Shown one piece after another: positions 36,878-47,319 of a DNA stretch of 64,000 nt. Numbering within the stretch: the first letter of the stretch is position 1; every line of letters starts with the position of its first letter. The DNA lies in the NCBI RefSeq assembly GCF_900115265.1, contig NZ_FOVU01000011.1:114242-178241 (forward strand), in the 5' to 3' direction. The stretch comes from Bradyrhizobium sp. Ghvi. GTDB lineage: Bacteria; Pseudomonadota; Alphaproteobacteria; Rhizobiales; Xanthobacteraceae. A model generated the notes under the pieces. The model did no database searches, had not been told where the DNA came from, and saw only the letters and a program-made list of their open reading frames with translations. The translations under genes were made by a program, and so were the position numbers.

Positions 36878-37130
36878 TTGGGAAATCCCCTACTCGTCCC
36901 AACGCAAGGCTGCCGATAGCTTAATCAACAACCTGCCCAAGCTCAAACCATTGCTGCCCACAAATGGCACGAGCGAGAAATCATCCAAGGCCCACGGCAT
37001 GAGAAGTGCACTTCGATTGTGACAAAAGCAAGAAGCCTTATCGCAGTGCAGCACATCTTCGCGTCTGTTTAACGCGAAACCAGCGAGCTTCGCGGTGACG
37101 AATACGGAATGAATCGTTACTGTCCTCTTC

Positions 37131-38960
37131 ATGAGTACCGTCACGACCGACACGCCCAAGCCCGGGTCAACGTCCGGGACAAAGTCTGAAACCAAGTTCG
37201 ATGCGGAAGCCTTCGCGATGAATGTCGCGCGGGCGATGGAGAGCGGCGGCAAGGCGCTCGCCGCGTATCTGAAGCCGCGCGAGAGCGGCGAGGTGCAGGA
37301 CCGTCCGCCGACCGAGCTCACCGAGGTCGTCAAGACCTTCACCTCGGTCGCCGAATACTGGCTGTCCGACCAGTCGCGATCGTCCGACCTCCAAACCAAG
37401 CTCGCCAAGGACTATCTCGATCTCTGGGGCTCGGCAGCGCGCCGCATGGCCGGACAAGACGCCGCGCCCGCGATCACGCCCTCGCCGCGCGACAAGCGCT
37501 TTGCCGATCCGGAATGGAAGTCGAACCAGTTCTTCGACTTCATGATGCAGCTCTATCTGCTCACGACCAAATGGGCGCACGAGCTCGTGCGCGACGCCGA
37601 GCTCGATGCGCAGACCCGCCGCAAGGCCGAATTCTACATCCAGCAGATCACCAACGCGATCTCGCCGTCGAACTTCGTGCTGACCAATCCGGAGGTGTTG
37701 CGCGAGACCGTCGCAAGCAGCGGCGAGAATCTCGCGCGCGGCCTGACGATGCTGGCGGAGGACATCGCTGCCGGCAAGGGCATGCTGAAGATCCGCCAAT
37801 CCAACCCGGACAACCTCGTCGTCGGCGTCAACATGGCGACGACGCCCGGCAAGGTGATCTACCAGAACGAGATGATGCAGCTGATCCAGTATGCTCCGAC
37901 CACGGAGAAGGTGCTGCGCACGCCGCTGCTGATCGTGCCGCCCTGGATCAACAAGTTCTACATTCTCGATCTCAAGCCGGAGAAATCCTACATCAAGTGG
38001 TGCGTCGACCAGGGCATCACAGTATTCGTGATCTCATGGGTCAATCCGGACAAGCGCTTGGGCGCCAAGAGCTGGGAAGACTACATGAAGGAAGGCCCGC
38101 TCACGGCGATGGACGTGATCGAGAAGGTCACCGGCGAGATGAAGGTGCACACCGCCGGCTATTGCGTCGGCGGCACCATGCTCGCGACCACGCTGGCCTG
38201 GCTCGCCGAGAAGCGGCGCCAGCGCGTGAGCTCGGCGACCTTCTTTGCCGCCCAGGTCGACTTCACCCATGCCGGCGACCTCCTGGTGTTCGTCGACGAG
38301 GAGCAGATCGCAGCACTCGAGCAGGACATGAAAGCGTCAGGCGTGCTCGAAGGCTCCAAGATGGCCATGGCCTTCAACATGCTGCGCTCAAACGATCTGA
38401 TCTGGTCTTACGTGGTCAGCAACTACCTCAAAGGCCAGCAACCGAGCGCGTTCGACCTGCTGCACTGGAATTCCGATGCGACGCGCATGACGCAGGCGAA
38501 CCATTCCTATTATCTGCGCAACTGCTATCTGGAGAACCGGCTCTCGACGGGCACGATGGTGCTCGACAACACCCTGCTCGACCTCTCCAAGGTCAAGGTG
38601 CCTGTCTATAATCTCGCCACCCGCGAGGACCACATCGCGCCAGCGGAATCGGTGCTGTACGGCTCGCAATTCTTCGGCGGTCCCGTGAAATACGTGCTGT
38701 CCGGCTCCGGCCACATCGCCGGCGTCGTCAATCCGCCTGCTTCGAACAAGTACCAGTACTGGACCAACGACAACATCAAGGCTGCCAGTGTCGCCGAGTG
38801 GATGAAAGGCGCGGTGGAGCACAAGGGCTCGTGGTGGCCGGATTGGCGCGAATGGCTGGGCAGCCTCGATCCGGAGGAAGTGCCTGCGCGCAGCGTCGGC
38901 AGCGAGGCGCTGCCCCCGATCGAGGACGCGCCCGGCAGCTATGTCAGGGTCCGCGCGTAG
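37131..38960 (+). CDS. phaC: class I poly(3-hydroxyalkanoate) synthase
   Basis: The 609-residue enzyme polymerises (R)-3-hydroxyacyl-CoA into storage polyester granules. The lipase-like box is GYCVGG with the catalytic Cys near residue 345. The catalytic Asp is in TREDHIAP, and the His in SGSGHIAGVVNPP. The length and the N-terminal domain fit class I. No phaA, phaB or phaR adjoins, and the nearest genes are a lipoprotein and a MAPEG protein. Confidence 0.95.
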   Translation: MSTVTTDTPKPGSTSGTKSETKFDAEAFAMNVARAMESGGKALAAYLKPRESGEVQDRPPTELTEVVKTFTSVAEYWLSDQSRSSDLQTKLAKDYLDLWGSAARRMAGQDAAPAITPSPRDKRFADPEWKSNQFFDFMMQLYLLTTKWAHELVRDAELDAQTRRKAEFYIQQITNAISPSNFVLTNPEVLRETVASSGENLARGLTMLAEDIAAGKGMLKIRQSNPDNLVVGVNMATTPGKVIYQNEMMQLIQYAPTTEKVLRTPLLIVPPWINKFYILDLKPEKSYIKWCVDQGITVFVISWVNPDKRLGAKSWEDYMKEGPLTAMDVIEKVTGEMKVHTAGYCVGGTMLATTLAWLAEKRRQRVSSATFFAAQVDFTHAGDLLVFVDEEQIAALEQDMKASGVLEGSKMAMAFNMLRSNDLIWSYVVSNYLKGQQPSAFDLLHWNSDATRMTQANHSYYLRNCYLENRLSTGTMVLDNTLLDLSKVKVPVYNLATREDHIAPAESVLYGSQFFGGPVKYVLSGSGHIAGVVNPPASNKYQYWTNDNIKAASVAEWMKGAVEHKGSWWPDWREWLGSLDPEEVPARSVGSEALPPIEDAPGSYVRVRA

Positions 38961-39022
38961 CAGAATCTCCCGCGCTTGTATAAACTCACTCTCAAGGCAG
39001 CGACGACAAAGGGGATCGGGTT

Positions 39023-39421
39023 ATGACGCGTGAATTGTTCTGGCTGACGTGCACGGTGATCCTGACCGGGATCCTCTGGATTCCCTACACCATCAACCGC
39101 TGCCAGGTTCGGGGCCTCAGCGGCGCGATGGCCAACCCCTCGCGCGGCGACAAGCCCCAGGCCGAGTGGGCCAACCGCCTGATGTTCGCGCATGACAACG
39201 CGGTCGAGAATCTCGTGATCTTCGCGCCGCTGGTCCTGATTTTGAATGCGATCGACTATTCCTCGAAATGGACGGTGCTCGCCTGCGCGGTCTATTTCTG
39301 GGCGCGTGTCGCGCATCTGATCGTCTATGCGCTCGGCATCCCGGTGTTCCGCACCCTCGCCTTCACCGTTGGCTTTCTCGCGCAGGCCGTGCTGGCGCTG
39401 GCGATCTTCGGGGTGTTTTAG
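39023..39421 (+). CDS. MAPEG-family membrane protein
   Basis: The 132-residue protein has four membrane helices (about residues 5-22, 56-75, 80-103, 110-131). It shows the MAPEG pattern R-x-x-x-A-x-x-N motif as RLMFAHDNAVENLVIFAP. Members include glutathione-dependent membrane enzymes; the bacterial ones are mostly uncharacterised. It is 62 nt downstream of phaC, possibly in the same transcript. Confidence 0.82.
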   Translation: MTRELFWLTCTVILTGILWIPYTINRCQVRGLSGAMANPSRGDKPQAEWANRLMFAHDNAVENLVIFAPLVLILNAIDYSSKWTVLACAVYFWARVAHLIVYALGIPVFRTLAFTVGFLAQAVLALAIFGVF

Positions 39422-39544
39422 TCTCGTGTCCCGGACGCGCGAAGCGCGAGCCGAGACCCAGAATGCCGCAAACGAGCAAGAAGCCTGGGCCCCGGCTCTC
39501 GAGCGCACCGCCAAGAGGCGCTGCGCTGCGTCCGGGGCACGAGA
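39422..39544. repeat. dispersed inverted repeat (CGTGTCCCGGACGCG type), copy 1
   Basis: Outer ends TCTCGTGTCCCGGACGCG (39422-39439) and GCGTCCGGGGCACGAGA (39528-39544) are inverted, with a further imperfect fold inside. A second copy lies at 58950-59116. It starts at the end of the MAPEG gene and reaches the end of the convergent argC. Confidence 0.65.
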
Positions 39545-39549
39545 CTGCC

Positions 39550-40533
39550 CTACTCCTCCGGCAGACCCAGCATCAGCCGCATGTTCTGCACGGCCGCGCC
39601 GGATGCGCCCTTGCCGAGATTGTCGAGCCGGGCGACCAGGACGGCCTGGTGATATTTGTCGCTGGCGAAGACGTGGAGCTCGAGCATGTTGGTCTCGTTG
39701 AGCGCTTCCGGCTCGAGCCGGCCGCCCTTGGTCGCCTCGTTCTGGAGCGCCATCACCGAGACGTATTTCGAGCCGGCGTAGCGCTTGGCGAGCGCAGCCT
39801 GCAGATCGGCACCGCTGGGCTTGCCCGGCAGCGTGTCCAGCTGAAGCGGCACAGAGACCAGCATGCCCTGCCGGTAGTTGCCAACCGAGGGAATGAAGAT
39901 CGGCCGCCGCGTGAGGTTCGAATAGAGCTGCATCTCCGGCAAATGCTTGTGCTCGAAGCCGAGGCCATAGATCTCGAAGGACGGCGCGCTGCCGTCTTCA
40001 AAGCTCGCGATCATCGACTTGCCGCCGCCGGAATAACCGCTCACCGCGTTGACTGTGACGGGATAATCGGAAGGCAGCAGGCCTGCATCGACGATCGGCC
40101 GCAACAGCGCGATCGCGCCGGTCGGATAGCAGCCGGGATTTGAGACCTTCTTGGCGGCCTTGACCTTGGCGGCCTGGTCCGGAGCCAGCTCGGGAAAACC
40201 GTAGGCCCAGTCCGGCGCAACCCGGTAGGCGGTCGAGGCGTCCAGCACTTTCGGCGCAGAGGCGCCCATGCTGTCGACGAGAGCAACCGTCTCCCTGGCG
40301 GCATCGTCGGGCAGACAGAGGATGACGAGATCGACCTCCTCCATCAGCGCCTTCTTCGCCGCGGGGTCCTTGCGCTGGTCGTCGGCAATCGTCTTCACGG
40401 CGACGTCGCTCTGGAGCTTCAACCGCTCGTTGATGCCAAGACCCGTGGTGCCGGAGCCGCCGTCGACGAAGACGGTGGCGGGCCTTTTGGGCGCTGCGGC
40501 CGTCGGGGCTTTGGTGGTGTCCGTAAGGCTCAT
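39550..40533 (-). CDS. argC: N-acetyl-gamma-glutamyl-phosphate reductase, type 2
   Basis: The 327-residue enzyme belongs to the shorter type 2 ArgC group. It has the nucleotide site FVDGGSGTTGLGINERL near residue 22, the catalytic Cys in VSNPGCYPTGAIAL near 142, and GFEHKHLPEM near 208. It reduces N-acetylglutamyl phosphate in arginine synthesis. AAAGGAG precedes the ATG. A type 1 ArgC is encoded 42 nt upstream in the same operon, so the pathway step appears doubly encoded here. Confidence 0.92.
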   Translation of the reverse strand: MSLTDTTKAPTAAAPKRPATVFVDGGSGTTGLGINERLKLQSDVAVKTIADDQRKDPAAKKALMEEVDLVILCLPDDAARETVALVDSMGASAPKVLDASTAYRVAPDWAYGFPELAPDQAAKVKAAKKVSNPGCYPTGAIALLRPIVDAGLLPSDYPVTVNAVSGYSGGGKSMIASFEDGSAPSFEIYGLGFEHKHLPEMQLYSNLTRRPIFIPSVGNYRQGMLVSVPLQLDTLPGKPSGADLQAALAKRYAGSKYVSVMALQNEATKGGRLEPEALNETNMLELHVFASDKYHQAVLVARLDNLGKGASGAAVQNMRLMLGLPEE

Positions 40534-40575
40534 GATACGCTCCTTTCGAGCATGTTCGTGTCGTGGCTCCTCGCC

Positions 40576-41625
40576 TTATGGAAACAGCGCGACCTGCTCC
40601 AGGCCCGTGGTTTCAGGAAATCCGAACATCAGGTTCATATTCTGGATCGCCTGACCGGCCGAGCCCTTCACCAGATTGTCGAGCGTCGAAAGCACGATCG
40701 CCCGATCCTTGATGCGGTCGGCGACGACGCCGATCTGAACATAGTTGGAGCCGCGCACGTTCTGCGTCTGCGGCAGCACGCCCTTCTTGGCGACATGCAC
40801 GAACGGCTCGTTGGCGTAAGCATTCTGCAGCGCCGCCCGCAGATCGTCGGGCGTTGCACCGTTGAGCTTGACGTAGCAGGTGCAGAACTCGCCCCGCGCC
40901 ATCGGAATCAGATGCGGCGTGAAATTCACCTTCACCGCCGAGCCCGCCGCGAGGCTGATTTCCTGCTCAATTTCAGGCGCGTGCCGGTGAGTGCCGACCG
41001 AATAGGGCGACAGCCCCTCGCCCGCTTCGCTGAACAGCGTGTTCTGCTTCAGCCCGCGGCCGGCGCCGGTGATACCCGATTTCGCATCGATGATGATGTC
41101 ATCAACGTCGATAAGCCGGGCCTTCGCCAGCGGAACCAGCGCCAGCAACGCGGCGGTCGGATAACAGCCGGGACAGGCAACGAGCCGCGCGGAAGTGATC
41201 TTCTCCCGGTAGAATTCGGTCAACCCATAGACAGCCTCGCCCTGCAATTCCAGCGCGCGATGCTCATGGCCATACCATTCCGCATAGGTGTCCTCGTTGC
41301 GCAGCCGGAAATCCGCGGACATGTCGAGGATCTTGATCTCAGGATTGGCCTTGAGCACGGCCGCGATGATCTCCTGCGTGGTGCCGTGCGGCAGCCCGCA
41401 GAGCACCGCGTCGAGCTTGGTCCAGTCGACCTTTTCCCACTCCACGAGTTTTGGCAGGTCGAGCATGAAGAAGTGCGGAAACACCTCGCTCATCGCCTTG
41501 CCTGCATGGGTGTTGGCGGTGAGCGCCGTGATCTCGACATTCGCATGCCGCGCCAGCAGGCGCACTGCGTCGGCTCCGGTGTAGCCGGACGCGCCGAGAA
41601 TGCCGATCTTCTTCCTGGTGTTCAT
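40576..41625 (-). CDS. argC: N-acetyl-gamma-glutamyl-phosphate reductase, type 1
   Basis: The 349-residue long-type ArgC has ILGASGYTGADAVRLL at the N-terminus, the catalytic Cys in VACPGCYPTAALLAL near residue 156, and HRHAPEIEQE near 215. The ATG at 41625 overlaps the stop of the PaiB-like gene (TGATG) and has AAGGGGGC upstream. It lies in the predicted arginine-leader operon paiB-argC-argC. Whether both copies act in arginine synthesis is unknown; one may act on a LysW-free or other acylated substrate. Confidence 0.93.
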   Translation of the reverse strand: MNTRKKIGILGASGYTGADAVRLLARHANVEITALTANTHAGKAMSEVFPHFFMLDLPKLVEWEKVDWTKLDAVLCGLPHGTTQEIIAAVLKANPEIKILDMSADFRLRNEDTYAEWYGHEHRALELQGEAVYGLTEFYREKITSARLVACPGCYPTAALLALVPLAKARLIDVDDIIIDAKSGITGAGRGLKQNTLFSEAGEGLSPYSVGTHRHAPEIEQEISLAAGSAVKVNFTPHLIPMARGEFCTCYVKLNGATPDDLRAALQNAYANEPFVHVAKKGVLPQTQNVRGSNYVQIGVVADRIKDRAIVLSTLDNLVKGSAGQAIQNMNLMFGFPETTGLEQVALFP

Positions 41626-42308
41626 CACACGCCCCCTTCGCGCGTAACCGCTCGTTGTGCTTGTACTGCATCTGTTGCGAAGGCCAACGGTCTCGCTTCG
41701 CGCATAAGGCCTGCAATCGTGCGCGAGTCCGCATCCGTCTGCGAGCCCAGCGCATTCGCGACCGCCGCGTAGTCGGCCTCTGATTTGTGCTGGTTGAGCT
41801 TGAAGCTGCCTTCGACCTCTTCAACCGTCATGACCAGACCCACGATTCCCTTCTTCATCGCCTCGAGCCGGCCCGCCGTCATCTTCCCTGACGTCCATGG
41901 CTTCTTCGGCAGCAGCCAGGTCTCGAACTTGTCGCTGAGCGTATCGACCTGCACCGACAGTTCATGGTCCGATAACAGCCGCACCGGCCCGGTCAGATGC
42001 ACCGACTGATAAAGCCAGGTCGGCACCTGATCGGGCGACACGTACCAGTCCGGCGATACATAGGCATCGGGGCCGTTGACCGCGAGCAACCAGGACGTCG
42101 CGCCGTCCGCCAGCTTTACCAGCGGATTGTGACGGGCGACATGAAAGGCCGCGTGCGGCGTGCCGTCATCGGCATAGCTCAGATAGAACGGCAGCGACGA
42201 TGCGACCGGCTTGTTGCCGTCAAAGGCACACATGGTGCCGAAGCCGCGCTCGTCGGCGAATTTCAGGCTCGTGGCGCGGTCCTGCTTGAAATGAGGTGGC
42301 GTATACAT
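41625..42308 (-). CDS. FMN-binding negative regulator, PaiB family
   Basis: The 227-residue protein matches PaiB: MYTPPHF start, S-L-P-F-Y-L, H-V-A-R-H-N-P FMN-site segment near residue 58, WYVSPDQVPTWLYQSVH near 88, and a C-terminal KLNQHKSEAD. In Bacillus PaiB affects sporulation and protease genes; in most bacteria the function is unclear and may be enzymatic. AGGAG precedes the ATG by 7 nt. It is the first structural gene after the Arg-rich leader peptide and is coupled to argC. Confidence 0.85.
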   Translation of the reverse strand: MYTPPHFKQDRATSLKFADERGFGTMCAFDGNKPVASSLPFYLSYADDGTPHAAFHVARHNPLVKLADGATSWLLAVNGPDAYVSPDWYVSPDQVPTWLYQSVHLTGPVRLLSDHELSVQVDTLSDKFETWLLPKKPWTSGKMTAGRLEAMKKGIVGLVMTVEEVEGSFKLNQHKSEADYAAVANALGSQTDADSRTIAGLMREARPLAFATDAVQAQRAVTREGGV

Positions 42309-42374
42309 CGTGGTCTCCTGCTGGGCCTCCTTTTGGGAGCCGCCGGATCAGATCGCGCTGACAGGAGAGAGAAT

Positions 42375-42396
42375 GCCGCGGATCGGATCCAGCGGC
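42375..42396 (-). promoter_or_regulatory. leader hairpin after the Arg-rich leader ORF
   Basis: A 5-bp outer stem (GCCGC/GCGGC) and a 4-bp inner stem (GGAT/ATCC) form 14 nt after the leader stop. No T-run follows, so it is not an intrinsic terminator. A second possible fold at 42324-42341 covers a GGAGG upstream of the paiB ribosome site. Confidence 0.4.
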
Positions 42397-42409
42397 AAAG
42401 ACGATGATC

Positions 42410-42487
42410 TCAAACGCGATCGATCGCCCAAACCGCTAAAGAGCGGCGGCGGCGACGGGCGAACAGGATGGTCGCGGCGTTGATCAT
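42410..42487 (-). CDS. arginine-rich leader peptide, 25 aa, upstream of paiB-argC-argC
   Basis: The short frame encodes five consecutive Arg codons at positions 11-15 (CGT then four CGC) and a sixth near the end. It has no ribosome-binding site. Its ATG lies 8 nt after a -10 box, so the transcript is probably leaderless, as known for Sinorhizobium trpL. It precedes an operon with two arginine-biosynthesis genes, so translation across the Arg codons could sense charged tRNA-Arg. No intrinsic terminator was found, so the mechanism is open. An Arg run could also arise by chance in GC-rich DNA. Confidence 0.6.
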   Translation of the reverse strand: MINAATILFARRRRRSLAVWAIDRV

Positions 42488-42495
42488 GGCGCGGG

Positions 42496-42524
42496 GCTAT
42501 AAGGCGAGATGCGGTTCCCGTCAA
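42496..42524 (-). promoter_or_regulatory. predicted promoter of the Arg-leader/paiB-argC operon
   Basis: On the minus strand TTGACG (42519-42524), a 17-nt spacer and TATAGC (42496-42501) form a good housekeeping promoter. The leader ATG begins 8 nt further on. Confidence 0.65.
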
Positions 42525-42534
42525 GGTGACGGCC

Positions 42535-42590
42535 GTCATTCCGGGGCGATGCAGAGCATCGAACCCGCTTCGCGAATCGGCGGAATGACA
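42535..42590. repeat. dispersed palindromic repeat, second copy of the GTCATTCCGGGG type
   Basis: The element starts GTCATTCCGGGGCGATGC and ends CGGAATGAC, forming inverted ends. It shares the first half with the copy at 32580-32672 but is shorter. It lies between dedA and the Arg-leader promoter. Confidence 0.6.
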
Positions 42591-42594
42591 GGTC

Positions 42595-43125
42595 CTAGAT
42601 CACCCGCCAGATCCATTCCATGATCTTCGCGATCACGTCACCGAACAGCAGCAGGGCCGCCGACCAGACCAGGGCCGAGACGAAATTAGCCGCCTGGAAG
42701 CTCCAATAGGGCATCTCGAAGACGCCGGCCGCGAGCGGCACCGAAGCGCGCAACGGGCCAAAGAAGCGGCCGATGAAGATGCTGGGTATCCCCCAGTTCC
42801 GCACGAAGGCCTCGCCCCTGGGCAGCAGTTCCGGATAGCGCGAGAGCGGCCACATCTGGGCGACATGCTCCTTGTAGCGATAACCGAACCAGTACGAGAC
42901 CCAGTCGCCCAGCGCGGCGCCAAGGCCTCCGGCAATCCAGACCGGATAGAAGCTGATGCCGCTTGCCCCAATCAGGGCGCCGATGGCCACCAGGGCGCCC
43001 CACGCCGGGATCAGCAGCGAGATGAAGGCCAGCGACTCCCCGAAGGCGAGCAGGAACACGATCGGAGCCGCCCAGGCCTGGTGAACGCGCACGAAATCGG
43101 CCAGGGCGTGCGCAAATTGCTCCAT
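42595..43125 (-). CDS. DedA-family membrane protein
   Basis: The 176-residue protein has four to five hydrophobic segments and the VTT/SNARE-associated core: FGESLAFISLLIPAWG near residue 30, GGLGAALGDWVSYWFGYRYK near 68, and FIGRFFGPLRASVPLAAGVFEM near 115. DedA proteins support membrane lipid handling and proton-motive force. The ATG at 43125 was chosen; an in-frame extension of about 22 residues upstream looks non-conserved. Confidence 0.87.
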   Translation of the reverse strand: MEQFAHALADFVRVHQAWAAPIVFLLAFGESLAFISLLIPAWGALVAIGALIGASGISFYPVWIAGGLGAALGDWVSYWFGYRYKEHVAQMWPLSRYPELLPRGEAFVRNWGIPSIFIGRFFGPLRASVPLAAGVFEMPYWSFQAANFVSALVWSAALLLFGDVIAKIMEWIWRVI

Positions 43126-43400
43126 TCCAAAATAGCCTTCCCGCCCTGTCTCAAGGTGCTGCTCGATGAAAATGACTGGTAAGCCAAGCACTTGTGTGAC
43201 ATCAAGTCACAAAATCCGGCCCTGACCGGACCGAGACGTCAAATTGCCGGGAATAGCTCGGCTTGCGGCGTAAAATCGCCGGCATTGGCTCCCAACGACG
43301 CCTCACTGGCGGCCCGGCGGTGACCTTTGCCGGCCAGCCATGGCATAGTCGCGCGAAACCGATTCGCCGCCTGCGCGACCCTCAAAACGCATCAAGATAT

Positions 43401-45449
<2,049 letters not shown>

Positions 45450-45470
45450 AGGCACAATTTGTGCTCAAAA

Positions 45471-45500
45471 GCCCCCCGGCCCGAGGCCGGGGGGCTTTTT
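45471..45500 (+). terminator. intrinsic terminator of parE
   Basis: An 11-bp GC-rich stem (45471-45481 with 45485-45495) and a 3-nt loop are followed by five T residues. Four A residues precede the stem, so it could work in both directions. Confidence 0.9.
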
Positions 45501-45867
45501 CGTTTGAGGCCACGATAGCGCCACTTGTGCGATCAATCCGCCTCGCAAAGGCACGACTCGGCCAACGACTCACGGTGCCGGCGTCACGCGAAAGGGCTGG
45601 GGCAGGATTGCCTCCATTTCGAACGAGCGCGAATTCCTAACGAAATCCTACTCGGACGCGAGAACCGGAAATTCACTTAAGTGACTGAAAGTACTTCGAT
45701 TTTTATTGAACAGACGGTGACACTCCCAAACGCGACGAACGGGCGTTTTCCGGCGACTGTGCCTGCCCAGCAACAGCATTTCGGTGAGAACCGTCTATAG
45801 TCCGGGCATCAGATGACACGGACTTCAGTGCGCTCGCGCTGCTACGAATGAAGGTTGGGGACTTATC
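45501..45867. other. 367-bp gap upstream of an outer-membrane protein gene
   Basis: No gene was recognised. The right end must contain the promoter of the barrel gene. TATAGT at 45796-45801 is a possible -10 box, but no convincing -35 is paired with it. Confidence 0.4.
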
Positions 45868-46656
45868 ATGAAGAAGATTGCTCTCGCGCTGACCGCGATC
45901 GCGGCAATGACCGGTTCGGCTTCGGCCGCCGACCTCGCGGCCCGTCCGTACGTCAAGGCTCCGATGGCTGCACCCGTCGCCAACTGGACCGGCTTCTACA
46001 TCTTCGGCGGCGGCGGCGGCGGTCTTTCGAACGCTGACCAGCATGTCCAGACGACTGTCGGCGCGATCCCGCTGACCATCGACCAGCGCCAGGGTGGCTC
46101 GGGCTGGTTCGGCACCGTCGGCCTCGGCTACGACTGGCAGTTCAACAGCACCTGGGTCGCCGGCGTGTTCGCTGACGGTCAGTTCGGCAGCATCCGCGCC
46201 ACCATCCAGGATCCGGTCGCTGTTGGCGGCCTCACTGGTTCGCAGAAGCTGGAAGACTCGTGGGCTGCCGGTGTGCGCCTCGGCTGGCTGGTTGCTCCGA
46301 ACGTTCTGTCCTACGTCAATGGCGGTTACTCTGGCGCTCATTTCGGCCAGACCAACTTCCTGACGCTGGCTGGCGCTCCGGCCGGTATCCACCTCAACAG
46401 CTACAACCGCAACGGCTGGTTCATCGGCGGCGGCGTCGAGAACAGCCTCAACATCTTCGGCATTACCTCGCCCGGCTGGTTCATGAAGACCGAGTATCGT
46501 TCGGCCTTCTACAGCGCCAAGACCTCGAACGAGCTGGTCGACGGCACCAACGCCCTCGTCGGCCGCGACATCCGCGCCAACAGCTGGAACCAGACGATCT
46601 CGACCTCGCTGGTCTACCGCTTCAACTGGACCGGTCCGGTCGTCGCCAAGTACTGA
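45868..46656 (+). CDS. outer-membrane beta-barrel protein, Omp25-like
   Basis: The 262-residue protein has a signal peptide (MKKIALALTAIAAMTGSASA) and the A-D-L-A-A-R-P-Y start of the rhizobial Omp25/31-like family. It contains the N-W-T-G-F-Y segment, Gly-rich strands, and a C-terminal aromatic residue (VVAKY) as the barrel-insertion signal. It is probably an abundant eight-strand barrel of unknown function. An intrinsic terminator follows. A decayed C-terminal fragment of a related gene lies 170 nt downstream. Confidence 0.88.
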   Translation: MKKIALALTAIAAMTGSASAADLAARPYVKAPMAAPVANWTGFYIFGGGGGGLSNADQHVQTTVGAIPLTIDQRQGGSGWFGTVGLGYDWQFNSTWVAGVFADGQFGSIRATIQDPVAVGGLTGSQKLEDSWAAGVRLGWLVAPNVLSYVNGGYSGAHFGQTNFLTLAGAPAGIHLNSYNRNGWFIGGGVENSLNIFGITSPGWFMKTEYRSAFYSAKTSNELVDGTNALVGRDIRANSWNQTISTSLVYRFNWTGPVVAKY

Positions 46657-46680
46657 GCTGATCCAAACTTCAGACGTCAA

Positions 46681-46708
46681 AGCCCCGGGCATCGCCCCGG
46701 GGCTTTTT
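46681..46708 (+). terminator. intrinsic terminator of the outer-membrane protein gene
   Basis: A 9-bp stem (46681-46689 with 46696-46704) and a 6-nt loop are followed by a T-run. Confidence 0.88.
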
Positions 46709-46829
46709 CGTTGTTGCGACAGGCACAACCGAAACGCCCCCTCCCACCGTGATGACACAGGCGGGCAAAGTCGAAAGACGCCGCAACAGCCCTACCCCGC
46801 TTCTCGTCTTGTTGCCGGCCGGTAACAGC

Positions 46830-46913
46830 CATTTCGACGGACCCTGGGTGCAGACCATCAGCACGGCGCTGGACTATCGCTTCAACGCCAGCCCGGTGGT
46901 CGCGAAGTACTGA
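46830..46913 (+). pseudogene. remnant of an Omp25-like gene (C-terminal end only)
   Basis: In frame up to the TGA at 46911 the DNA encodes W-V-Q-T-I-S-T-A-L-D-Y-R-F-N and ends P-V-V-A-K-Y. This closely parallels the end of the intact barrel gene just upstream (Q-T-I-S-T-S-L-V-Y-R-F-N, G-P-V-V-A-K-Y). No start or N-terminal portion is present. It is best explained as the leftover of a tandem duplicate. Confidence 0.72.
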
Positions 46914-47112
46914 AGCGCCTCAGCCTGAACAGTAGAAACCCCGGCCTGGTCCGCGGCTTCTTCTTGACTCGGATAGGCTGCCTTTCCGCGGGCCTGCGTC
47001 CGCCATTGTATCTGAACCGAAGCTACGGCTAGTCTCGCGGGAAGTTTTCGCGACCCGCGGCGATCGTTTGTGCCGTGGGCCGCGACAGAAGCCGTCCAAT
47101 GGGGAGGAATGA

Positions 47113-47298
47113 ATGCGCAGATTTCTGCTTGTCGCAGGCCTGTTTGCCCTCGCCGTCGGGCTGCTCTGGATCGGACAAGGCACCGGCACCGTCGCCTGGC
47201 CGCGATCGAGCTTCATGATCAACCAGCTGCAATGGGCCGGCTACGGCGCCGCCATGGCGGGCTTCGGGCTGGTGCTGATCTGGCAGAGCAACCAATAG
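47113..47298 (+). CDS. small two-helix membrane protein, 61 aa
   Basis: Two hydrophobic helices (residues 3-21 and 41-57) are joined by a short loop with WPRSSFM. GGGGAGG precedes the ATG by 5 nt, strong support for translation. No family was recognised. The SDR gene starts 21 nt downstream, suggesting one transcript. Confidence 0.68.
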   Translation: MRRFLLVAGLFALAVGLLWIGQGTGTVAWPRSSFMINQLQWAGYGAAMAGFGLVLIWQSNQ

Positions 47299-47319
47299 AA
47301 GAAACCAGGACGTGAAAGC

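Noticed and set aside
42348..42539. 63-codon minus-strand frame across the Arg-leader region
   Set aside because: It is in a different frame from the leader, starts upstream of the predicted promoter and lacks a ribosome site.
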